From: Ignelater luminosus
Taxonomy: Eukaryota > Arthropoda > Insecta > Coleoptera > Elateridae
Reading direction: 5' to 3'
NCBI GenBank assembly: GCA_011009095.1
Contig: VTPC01004000.1
Coordinates: forward strand, 11,682-75,681
DNA: 64,000 nt
Both the position numbers and the translations under genes were made by a program. Numbering within the stretch: the first letter of the stretch is position 1; the number at the start of each line of letters is the position of its first letter. The notes beneath the pieces were generated by a model. The model saw only the letters and a program-made list of their open reading frames with translations. It was not told the origin of the DNA and did no database searches. Shown here in pieces: positions 44,523-56,500 of the stretch.

Positions 44523-47500
44523 ATGGTTGTGAATTATTACAAAGCTAATTTTATTCTAAGCTCTAAGGCACTTTTAGTATTTTTAATATTTATAGTACTA
44601 TTTATTATTGCAAACATTATACAGGTTAGTATTAATGCATTTTATAACACAGTGCAGGTACATTTATACAATGGTATTATTATAGTTTTCACACAAATCG
44701 TTCAGTCATTTGGAACCAAAGTATTTTATTGATGAACCTGTTGATGTCGTGTATACGTGGGTTAATGGCTCTGATCCAAAGTTTATACAAAATCTTCAAG
44801 AGTACTTACAAGTAAATTCTAATGTTGCCCAAGACTACTCAAATCAACGATTTGATGATAAATATGAATTAAAGTTTTCATTGCGGTTAGTTTTATATGC
44901 TGCAGACTTTTAACTTTCATTACTCTACATTTTTAATACTTTTAGATCTCTTGAAAAATATGCACCATGGATTCATCATGTATATATAGTCACAAACGGT
45001 CAGATTCCTTATTGGTTAAATCTAGATTATGAAAAAGTTACCTTAATAAGTCATAATGAAATATTCCAAGACCCTTATCATTTACCTACATTTTCTAGTC
45101 CTGCCATTGAATCACATCTACATAGGTATTTTCTACTGTTTTATCTATGTTTACAATAAGTAATTTGACTTCTTAGAATTCCAGGTTTATCAAATCGTTT
45201 TATTTATTTTAACGATGACATATTCTTGGGAGCACCAATGTTTATTGACGATTTTATTTCCCCTTCCCGAGGTTACCTTATTTATCTTGCTTGGCCTTTA
45301 CCAATGTGTTCTGTTGATTGTCCTTGGGTATATGTTGGAGATGGGCAATGTGATTCAGCTTGTTACAATAGTAACTGTCAAATGGATGGAGGTGATTGTA
45401 GTTCTACAAATAAGGTTGTATACTATGTTAATCATTAAGGAATTAAATTTATTTTATTTCTGTTTTGTACTAGATTCGAAATTCATGGGAAGAGAATTTT
45501 GCATCACTTATAAATTCGAAAGAAATTAATTCCCGAGATGATAATTTATTTAATACTGATTATCAAACTGTATCTAGTCAGCAGAATAAGATCAGCTATG
45601 ATGTAAAACAGATTAATTTAATAAATACTACGCATGTACGTAGAATAAACTATTTAAATCATTGGAGGCAAAGGAATTATTCACGGCTGATAACTTACAA
45701 TACACCAAAACGATTAAATAATTCCAAGATTGCACTTGCAGTCGAATCAACATCAGCAAGTATAAAAAAAATGTTACATTTGAATAATACCAGAAATATA
45801 ACGAAAATGATTCAACAGCACAATAGTAATGTTATGTTACATAACAAATTAAATCGTCGAAAGCGTTATCGTAGAAGAAACACAAATTCTCCACTCGGTT
45901 TAAATAATTCAGCATATAATACCAGAATTCAAACTAATGCTGCAAGTATTGATGCTTATGGAGCTTCATTACAACACACAAATCGTGTTTATAATTTAAG
46001 ATATGGCTTTAAATCTAGGTATGTTCCTGCCCATTCACCAATTATGATTGAAAAGGGTATTATGGAAGATTTGCAAACAGTATTTAAGAAAGAATTTAAA
46101 AAAACCTCGATGAATAAAGTAAGAAGTGAAGATGATATGCAATTCGCTTTCAGTTATTATTATTACTTAATTAATGAAAGGATAAATATGAGTGTTGCTG
46201 AGATTTTCGATAGATTTGACACTGATAATTCTGGGTAAGATTCACTTGTTTTGTAATTGTGTTTTAAAGTGTTTGTGTGATGCTAACCTTGTATCATATG
46301 TTCAATAATAAAAAACCTCAAGTTAGCCCTGAAAATATTGTGTTTTCCACTTTTAACATAGGTATGTACTGTTCTTGCTTCTAAATTATATTTTTCTAGA
46401 AATGTGTAGCTGCACTGTAACTGATTCTGTATGTTCCGCTGATAATATATTTTGTACTTGGTACACACTAAGGGCAAATTTCTACATGATCTGCAGTGCA
46501 ATATAATGGATGCATTTGACATACAAATACTATTTAATTTTCGTCATAAATTAGTCAGGTGTTTGCTGACAAACAACATTTTCTGTTTGTCGCTTGGACT
46601 ACTACTAGATCAGTTAAGAGAGAGTTCAAGTAGTAATGAGAATGATGTTCCACTAGCTGTACTATCCATGTAATTTGTGTTTCACTAGTCATATGTTCTC
46701 TAGTGCATGCTTAAAACAGTCAAATCAAGCAAACATGGGGCAATATTAGTTTACTAATGCTCATATTTGTATCATTTTTAATGTTTAATATAATATTTAG
46801 CTTCAGATTTGTATAAAAGTATTACAAAAGACTAATAAACATAAAAGGATAGATTTCTAGAAATTCCCATTTTGGGCAACATTCTTGGCAATATTTCCAA
46901 CAGTATTGAAGAGTCAGTATTTCTTTGCATTTTTATCTATTACATTTTCAGTTTCATGGTTTTATAAAAACAGATATGTAGCATCTTAATAAAATGCACA
47001 CTAAATTGAAAGACAACTGCAGATGCAGGGCGCAAACAGCAGGTATTTTGCTAATTGCTGATATTGACATTATTATTAAGTCTTAAGAAAAGGTGATCTC
47101 ATGCAACAACCTGCAAGTCTACATTTCCATTATCAACGTTTTATGAATGATTCATTATGTACAATCATAATCTCTTTCAGGCAATATTGCCAGGAATAAG
47201 GATTGTCCACGAAAAAAAGGTGGTCAATAGAAAATGAAAATATCAAACGACTAAATAACAAACACAACTTTGTTTTATTATTAGTAAACAAACAAACAAA
47301 CAAACTCTTAAATCAAAAACAGAATATAATAAAAGGAACTAAGTTTGAAAAAAAACCCTAACTTTTCTTCTGATACCTTGCATCAATGCTTGTACATCGT
47401 CATTGGTCATTGTATCACACATTGCATCCAACATTCGTTTAAAATTCCTTTCATTTGTCGCGATCCTTCCTGTCTTCTTCAATTTGCATTTGATGATTGC

Positions 47501-50500
47501 CCAATATCTTTTAAGTGGACGCAATTCCGGACAATTTAGAGGATTAACAGTTTTGGGCACAACTTGTATATTATTGTTTGAATACCAACCCAGAGTGGCT
47601 CTAGCATAATGGGCCATCGCTAAGTCAGGCCAAAATATCACTGAACCTTTGTGACTTTGAATTAAAAGTAAGAGACGTTTTTCCAAGCACTCTTGTATAT
47701 ACATCTCCTGATTAATTGTACCAGAAGTAACAAATGTTTTGCTTTTCAGGCCACAAAAGACAATTGGTTGCCATACAAGAAATTTCTTAGCAAACTTATC
47801 TACTTTTATGGTTTTAAATTTATCACTAACATCACCTCGTTTATATGCAACATAAAATTGTTGACCTGGTAGCTGTTTAAAATTGACCTTTATGTATGTT
47901 TCATCGCCTGTCATAATACAGTCAGTTTTCATTAAGAAATTTGCATATAATTTATGTGCACGCATTTTACACAATTGTTCTTTAGTGGAATCGTGATTTG
48001 GATCTTCAGACACTTTGTAAGAACGTAATCCTTCATTTTGTTTAATTTTTTATACATAGGATTTGAATACATTACATTTTCTTGCAACATCATGAACAGA
48101 AAGGCTTAGATTATTTAAAACTCTTTGATAATCCTTTTTGCCTTTGTTTTATCCACTGGACCCAATTTTCTTTCCAAACCTTTTTATCTTGTAACTGACA
48201 ATGTTAATTTGTAATTCACCAGAACCATTTGAACTGTTGATTTGCGATTCCTAAAGATTTTGCTAACTTTGCTATTGTTATTTTGGTTGAAGCGTACACT
48301 ATCTTTTTCCGTATTTCAACTTGTCTTGATGACATTTTAATAAATTGTATTTGTAGAATGACAATTCAACTTTAGAAGAATTTTCACTTCATATACAGGG
48401 TGCGGCAGCATAACTTCCTTTTTTAAAATGCGCGCCATTCAGTTAGTTGATGTCATAGCGGAGCGCTAGTGGTCTCGTTCAAGAGGGGGTACTGTAAAGT
48501 TTTGTCCCGACACGGTTCAGTCGCCATCATGCGTTGGAATAGTGAGGAGCGTGCCTTTGCCGTTGAGGCCTACTTTTCAAGCGGATGTTCGGTTATTGCA
48601 ACACAGCGTGCATTTCGGAATCGCTTTAATTTAGCCCCGTTGGCTCCCGTGCCAGACCGCAAATCAATTGTTACATGGGTCACTACATTCAGACAAACTG
48701 CAAGTGCAACAAAAAGAAGAACTGGAGTCCCTCGGCCCGTTAGATCACCTGAGAACATTGAAGCAGTGAGAGCGTCAATGTTGCGATCACCACGGCGTTC
48801 TGCGCGCAAACACGCATCTGCCCTTAGACTATCCGATCGTTCTGTGAGAAGAATTCTTCGTGATGATCTTCATTTTCATCCCTATAAGATGGCGATAGTG
48901 CAGGAACTTTCAGAACGTGACTTCAATTCTCGGATGAACGCGTGTGAGCTTCTTCTTGATGTCGTTCCCGAGGGTGCTATTGTTTTTTTTAGCGATGAAG
49001 CCCATTTTCATTTGTGTGGGTCGGTTAACAAACAAAACATGCGCTACTGGGCTGACACCAACCCTCGAGAATTGCATCAAAGGCCTTTGCATTCACCCCA
49101 AGTCACAGTGTGGTGTGCAATTTCCTCAGCTGGAATTATTGGTCCCTGGTTTTTTGAGGAAAATGAGGTTACAGTGACAGTGAATTCGGACCGGTATGTA
49201 AACATGCTACAGAATTTTTTTTTCCCACGGCTAGAAGAGTTGGATTTGGGGGACACTTGGTTCCAACAAGACGGTGCAACAGCACACACTTCAAGAGCAT
49301 CGATGGCTGTTTTGAGGGAACACTTTCCAGAGCGCCTTATCTCAATTAGAGGCGATTTGGAATGGCCGGCACGCTCTCCCGATCTGTCCCCTTGTGATTT
49401 TTTTCTATGGGGTTTTTTGAAATCCCGTGTTTATGTGAACCGTCCAAGAACCCTACAAGATTTGAAGACCAACATCCAAGAAGAAATTGCCAACATAACA
49501 CCTGCTATGCTAACAAGAGTCATGACAAACGCCAGAAATCGGTTTACGCAATGTATGGAGAATGGGGGACGTCACCTAACAGATTTGATCTTCAAAACAA
49601 TGTAAATAAAAACTTTAGACATGTACCTACATTATAAAAAATAAATAAATATTTTCCGATGCATACAATAGTTTTTATTGAGTTTTGAAAAAAGGAAGTT
49701 ATGCTGCCGCACCCTGTACAATGCACTGACAAGGTAACACTTGATCATTTTTTGTTTTAACAGAATTTCGCCACAGCAAACTCAACCACTTTTTTTTGTG
49801 GACAATCCTTATTCCCCAGTTTCAAGCAGTATTCTCAGTATTTGGCAACATATAAGAGCTGGCAACTTTCTAGAAATATTCCTAATGTAGGAAAATTGCC
49901 AAATGGCAATATTGTCCAGCCCTACATTGCTACTTGCATTCAATGAGTTCACACAAAGTTCATATCAGTGGAAAACACCAATAGTAAGAGTAACTAGAAT
50001 TGTGTTAAAACCTTATGGGTGTCGGGAGTGCCGGTAAAGCAAGCTTTACTGGATTGTAAAAACATTCGGTACTACTAAACACGCCGCGTTTAGCGGTAAA
50101 TTTGAACACGCTTTACCACTAAAAGATCGCAACGAAACAACTACAAAGCAAGAAATGACGACATTTTCAGGCAAGGTAATATTCATTACATTGGCAAGTA
50201 ATCGGAACGCAGTTGGTTTCTGGGCCACTGCCCATGAGATTTTAACACAATTCTAACAGGGTATGTCTTGGACTATATATAACATATACTGGGTGTCTTA
50301 GACCACCCATCTACCCCTATTAAAATTAAGAGGTTTGAGATTTTTTGATGAAACAAATGGTTCCCTTACTAATTTTGACGTCCTCTCTCCAATGGTGTAA
50401 AGATTGAAAACCCCTGAGCTCTCCTTATAGGGGAGATGGGCATCTTTAAAATTGTAAATGAAAACTCCTACATTTTATTGCAGATTTGAATTCTAAGCCG

Positions 50501-53500
50501 CAAGATACGTAGAATTCATTTGAAACATTTTCTTCGATTCGTAACAGATGGCGCTATAAACGCAAAACTGAAATTTTGCGATTATTCCATGAAATACACT
50601 TCCAATAAAAAGATTAAAATAAACATATTGAATATTATCGAAATAATTATTAAATTGTGCTAAAATTGAGCTGCCAACTCACCCTTGGGGGGGGGGGGGT
50701 GATGTGGGACAGTTTTACAAGTACAATTCAACAGTTAGGAATTCATGTTGGGGACATGTATGTTGTTTCTTTTTCATTAACAACTCTAGGATATAATGCG
50801 CAGTCTCTCTTGGATTAAAATACAATAACACATGGTTTATTTTGAAAAAGTTATTTGTGAAAGGTACTTTGAAAAGTGCAGATTGGAATAGTTTGCCAGT
50901 TACGCAGGTAAGTTTTATTATCTGTAATACTCATGTTACAATTACATTTATAAGAGTTTAAATTTTCTAACAATAAAATCCCTATATGCAGTGAATATTG
51001 ATGAATATTAAAAAATATTGCAGAGTGTTACTGTAATATTGCACAATTTGACGTATTATACTAGAACATTAATAATTATCCTGTTATAAATTAAGTTTGT
51101 TTTAACATTCCGCACAAAAATTCAATATGTTTCTTTTAATCTTTTGATTGGAAGTGTATTTCGTGGGATAATTGCAAAATTTCAGTTTTTTGCATATCAG
51201 CGTCATCTGTTATGAATCGAAAAAATGTTTCAAATAAATTGTATGTGTGTGGGGCTTAGAATCCAAATCTGCAATACAATATAGGGGTTTCCATTTACAA
51301 TTTTAAAGTTGCTCCCCTATAAGGGGACCTCGGGGCTTTTCAATTTTTACACCATTGGAAAGAGGATATCAAACGTAGTAGTGGAACCGTTCCTTTCATC
51401 AAAAAATTTCAAACCCCTTTATTCCAATTGGGGTAGATGGGTGATCTGAGACACCCAGTATATGTTAAGTTCTACAACATTAACCTTTTATTCATCAAAT
51501 TAATAATTTACAAATTATAATGACAATTTAATTTATAAATGTTAAATTCGATGTCAAAATTGACTACAATTCCGTCATTGAAATCTGACACCGTTGCATA
51601 CAGCACATTTAACGTCAAAACTGCATTTAAAAATTTGACAAGAGAATATTTAGAACATGTTTTAAAAATTGTGTCAATTCTGCATGTAAAAAACATGTTC
51701 CAAATATTCCCTTGTCTAATTTTTAAATGTAGTTTTGACGTCAAATTTAACATCGTGTCAGACGGCACTAAGACATGTTTTGCTAATATCGTGGTTTTTT
51801 TATTATTATTTATAATGAGTGAGCAAATCAAAAGTAAATCCATCCGCATAGCCATAGAAAATGAAAACCATATCAAAGTTAATATTTCATTACTTTCAAT
51901 TTAGTTAGTGCTGCCATGTCACACAAAGGCTGTTTTTTTTTTAAATACAAAAGAAAATCAGTATTGTATTACCTAAATAAGTTTATTTTGACACTTTCTA
52001 GAGTTTTTGTAGTTACTGATTTTATACAGTGTGTCTGCTTAATATCTGAAAAGAACTTAGATGACTTGAGCAGTGGAGTTTTTATGGGTTCCCCTACAAT
52101 ATAATTTTGCTAACAGCTTGTAATCGTTAAATAATCATTTTTGTGGGTCAGTACACCTGAAATTTGTTAAGCCCCCAGCATTGCAAGGTCTGTGGGTTTA
52201 TTGCTACACCACAGATTTTGAGTGAGAATTCTGACAACTAACCCAAAAAAATATTGTTAAAAGTGCTTCTCTGGGAAATTGTAGCCAATCAGAGTTGCAC
52301 AGGAGAAATAGAAAAATTATGTTCATTGAACATGGTTACAAACTGTAACCGTACTTGGTAACATGGTTTAAATTGAATTTAAGAAATTGTTAGTATTTTC
52401 ACTAACCAGGATGTTTTCTTTCTGGCAAAATCTGAAAATACTTAGTTAATTTGAAATTGCAAGGTTAGAATCCTTTACTTGTAAAATTCATTATATAGCA
52501 ATTTGTACTAATTACGTAAATGAATTATTTTCGTATTCTTTGCTAATCTACAAAAAAAAATACTATTAACAAACTACACTTTTATCTTGTATTTTAAAAT
52601 AAATTCCAATAGAGACTTAAATTCTGCTTGGTAAGGATATAATTACTTGCACTACAAACTATTTGTAAATTATCAAAGAAGTAATCAAAGCAAGAAAGGC
52701 TAGGGCTAGCATCCCCCTCACCACTGTTAGGGAGTAGCCATTTAGCTAAAAAATTATCTAAAGTGCTGAAACTAACACTTCTGGTAAAATGTGGAAATTA
52801 TAATCACACAATCATAGGATGCCATGAAAAAACAAACAATGAAATTATAGCTATTTCATTGCTTTTGTCTACCAAGTTTTGTACAACAGGTGGTTGCCAA
52901 ATCCTGTATAGAATGGGTCAGTGTTGCCACACCAAGGTGTACTGCAATTGATAGATTTTGTCGAAAAAATTAGGTATATTTCGGTAGATCCAATTTTTTT
53001 GTGGGAAGATCAGTAAATAGACGTTAATAAATTGTATATAAAAAAACTCATTACTATTAAAAGAATAAATGAGAATGATGCAAACAAAATGAATCCGACT
53101 TATATTTATAGCCTCATTCAGAGAATTTACTCAGGGATTGCCTATTTCTTGCCAAGCTATTCATAGACATTCTCTATACAGGGTAATTCCAAAATAAAGG
53201 GTATCCTTTTAATAGGTGATTAGTGAGGCTAAAAGAAGACAAAAAATGAAAAAACGAAGTGGCTCCGTGAAAGTTGAAAATTTTGACAATTTTCCTAAAT
53301 ATTAAAAACTGAAACCGTCTCTGGTTAGAAAAAGAAAAGTGTTTCTTGTATTGTCGCCTTAAAAAGTGAAAGTTAAGGAGATTTACGGTGCTTTTAAACC
53401 CTTGTAATGCAAGAACGAAAATTTACCAGGCATGTCTATTTTCCTGGAACTAATAGTGCAGCTGTAGTAGCACAATGAACAATAAATGCCATCATAAGCT

Positions 53501-56500
53501 ACCCCCTGGACATTTTAAAACTTTCCCTTTTTAAATCTGAAGTATGTTTAACATGCAGGGTTGTTGAAATTCGTTAAAACAGTAAAAAAATAATAACAAA
53601 ATTTATGTTACGAACAATTATATTCCAGTCTCACAAGCAACATTTTAATCCTTTATTATTATTTAGTCACATGAATAGGAAATATTTTAAATGGCAATGG
53701 ATTACACATACTACTTGAATGAAACATGCGTATGGAGGGTACTACTATCACCTCTGTATTTAATTCAATTTAATAAATTCAACCAATTTCTATTTATGTA
53801 GCATAATGCTTATTGAAGTTTTTGGTTCTTCGAAAGTTTACAGAAAAAATCACCAACAATAAAATCTTAATATTCTTCCGTTTGCAGATTAAAAAGTAAA
53901 AGTTCCTACTGGTTATTTATCGCATTGTAGAAACCAGATAAACTATTATACCCCTCACATAAATAGCAAGAACTACCTGCCAATGACAAGGACAGTCAGT
54001 CAACCCCTATCGATTTTTGCTTAAGTAAAAGTATGAGAGCAGGACCGGCTTGGCTTAGCGATTAAACTTCAATCGCATTTTTCTCGGAAACTATGCAATT
54101 TTTACCTACCGTTTTTTATCGCAAATGTATGTACTATCACACTGCTATCCACCTTTAAGAGGATACCCTTTATTTCGGAATCACCTTGTATAAACATGAA
54201 GACTTTGTAATTAAGTATTTATTCTTGTAACTAGATGTTTCTATGGCATATTTAGTTGTCTACAATAAAATTAAATAACTTTAAAGGATTTTACAGCCAA
54301 TGTCAACTATCTAATTATTTTTATTAAAATAGTTTTACAAAAGTCAACTCTTATTTTTATTTTTGGTAAAAAATAGAGGCAGTTTGGTAGATTGGTAAAT
54401 CACACTGGAAATCAATAGAGGCGGCAACACTGGAATGGGCTCACTCACAAACGCCCAGCTACTTAATTCAACGAGAATTCTGTCAGGGCATGCTAGTTAT
54501 CAGCTGAGAATGATTTTTTGAATGACCACTGCTGTAAGCTGTCAGGTACTGTGTGCACATTGCACTTGTATTTTTTGATTGGAGACAGGTTAGAAAACTG
54601 CCTCCACCACTACTTTTGACAGTACTGAGAAACTCAGTTACGTTGCTTGTGTCCAAGAGCAGTAATCACAATGACATGATGTCAATGAAAAAGCTCCTGA
54701 TTGACTGTCATATGGCATTTATATGTCAATCAATCAAAAAACCAATTGGCATTGCATCATTGTGATTACTACTCCTTGACATAAGGAATCTAGATGGAGT
54801 AAAATCCTCAATGACTTCTATTCTAGCTTAGTTAGAATCCCAGTCACTAAGCTTTCCTGAACGTGCCCGATGCCTTGCTTAAGTTATGTTGGCTGATGAA
54901 CAATTTATACAGAACTACTATGCAAAATGTGATAAAAGTAACAAAAGAATTTTGTATTTTATCATTTAATTCTGACTTCCTTAGTTTGCTTTAGCTAAAT
55001 AACTACTTCTACTAACAATAAGATGAAAGACAAAAAATACTTATTTTCAAAACTATTTAATGGCGTAAGTACTATTTGGTTTAATTTTATAAGAACAAAT
55101 CCCAACAAGGATAATTGCCTTTTCTACTTTGATATTTTACATACAAATATACAGAGTGTCCTAGAAAACATGCATCACTCAAGTTTCCTCTTTTTGCTCT
55201 GCCTGCTTCAAGTACAACTATTATTATTGTATGCTGGCTAAAGGCTGGTCGACATCCTATTTTAAACCTTTCTTTGCTATAAGTTAGAACCTAGACGTCT
55301 AGGATGGTTCATTATAATGTGAAATGCCATCCTTTTTCATCCTAAAAACTGCTAAAAAGTAGATTGAAAACTAGATCCGGACCTATTTTAATGCTAAATT
55401 CTATCCTAGACTTGCGCACTAAACGACGTTTCCACATTACCAACTGTTGACGATGATGAAATAATTTTTTTGCTTTTTTATTCAACATTGTAACACATAA
55501 ACAAATTAATAGCAGTTGGTTGTAAACACAAACTTTTTATAAAAACTGAGATATAAATTGAGATTAAGCTAAACAAAATGCAAAACGTGCAAAACTTTGT
55601 AGGTTGGTGTGGTAGCACTGTTCAATGAACTTGGGAAAATTAACCTCGGTAAACTTCTTGCTACATGATCAAAACTTGGTTCGAAACTAGGTTGTATTCT
55701 AGGATAAAAATAGATTCAAGTTTGATCCTAAAAAATAGGTAGGAAAAAGGATAATGCCAATCAACCTTAATTCTAGTAACTAGTTAGAGTACAGAAATGA
55801 TAATTCTACTTCAGGCAAGTGCAGGAGTGGAGCAAAAGGAGAAAACATAAGTGTTGTACGTTTTCTAGAACACCTAGTATATGAGAAAATGGTAAATTCA
55901 ACATTTGAATTGGTAAATAATTGTAAAGACAAAATGACTTTCATTATTAATTAAATATTTAGTAGATTGCAAATCATCAAGATTAGGGTATATTCTGTAT
56001 GTTTACTATTTTAGCTTTGGTCGCGGTAAACGATTCCATAGCTCTTTGATTGTTGAAATGTTAAAAACTTATGGAATGTCAGAATCCTGAAAAATTGGCC
56101 AAATTTTAGCTACCAGAACAACAGATGAATTTATTTGATCAGTTTGTCTTCTATCCTTGTTTATCATTTTGTCATTGTCATTGTGATAAGCTAAAAACAT
56201 GATACATCACTGTTCATTAGGCTTAAAAGTTGTAATTTTGTGTGAGTTGGCATTAATCCAATGAACTATTGACATTTACAAGTTATAGGTTATGATTTTG
56301 AATTTTAATTCACGTGATATAACCAAAATAGTGTTCTGAAATTAAGATAAGTGTACAGACAACTGCCATGCAACCGGTCAATGGTCAACATACGGAATAT
56401 ACCCGAAGTCACCTTTCAATAGTATAACAAAAATTCTTTAAGGAAGTGTGCATGCCCTTACCTAATATGTCTTCACTTATAGATGGTATAGAGATAAACC

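Larger units (their letters stand above)
47199..49809 (-). mobile_element. Dead mariner-type element hosting an intact mariner
   Basis: Ends are AGGATTGTCCAC at 47199 followed by an A-run and GGTGG, and the inverse GTGGACAATCCT ending at 49809, each next to TA. Inverted identity continues outside as GGAATA, so the exact border is uncertain by a few bases. Its transposase is on the minus strand. The rosa-like mariner 48396-49716 is inserted near its 5' end. Confidence 0.8.

Noticed and set aside
44625-44657. Longer GNPTAB exon 1 ending at 44657
   Set aside because: It would leave a 28-bp intron, below plausible size; ending at 44624 gives a 61-bp intron in phase.
48469-48528. Upstream extension of the rosa-like transposase
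   Set aside because: It starts only at GTG and is not transposase-like; the ATG at 48529 gives the usual N-terminus.
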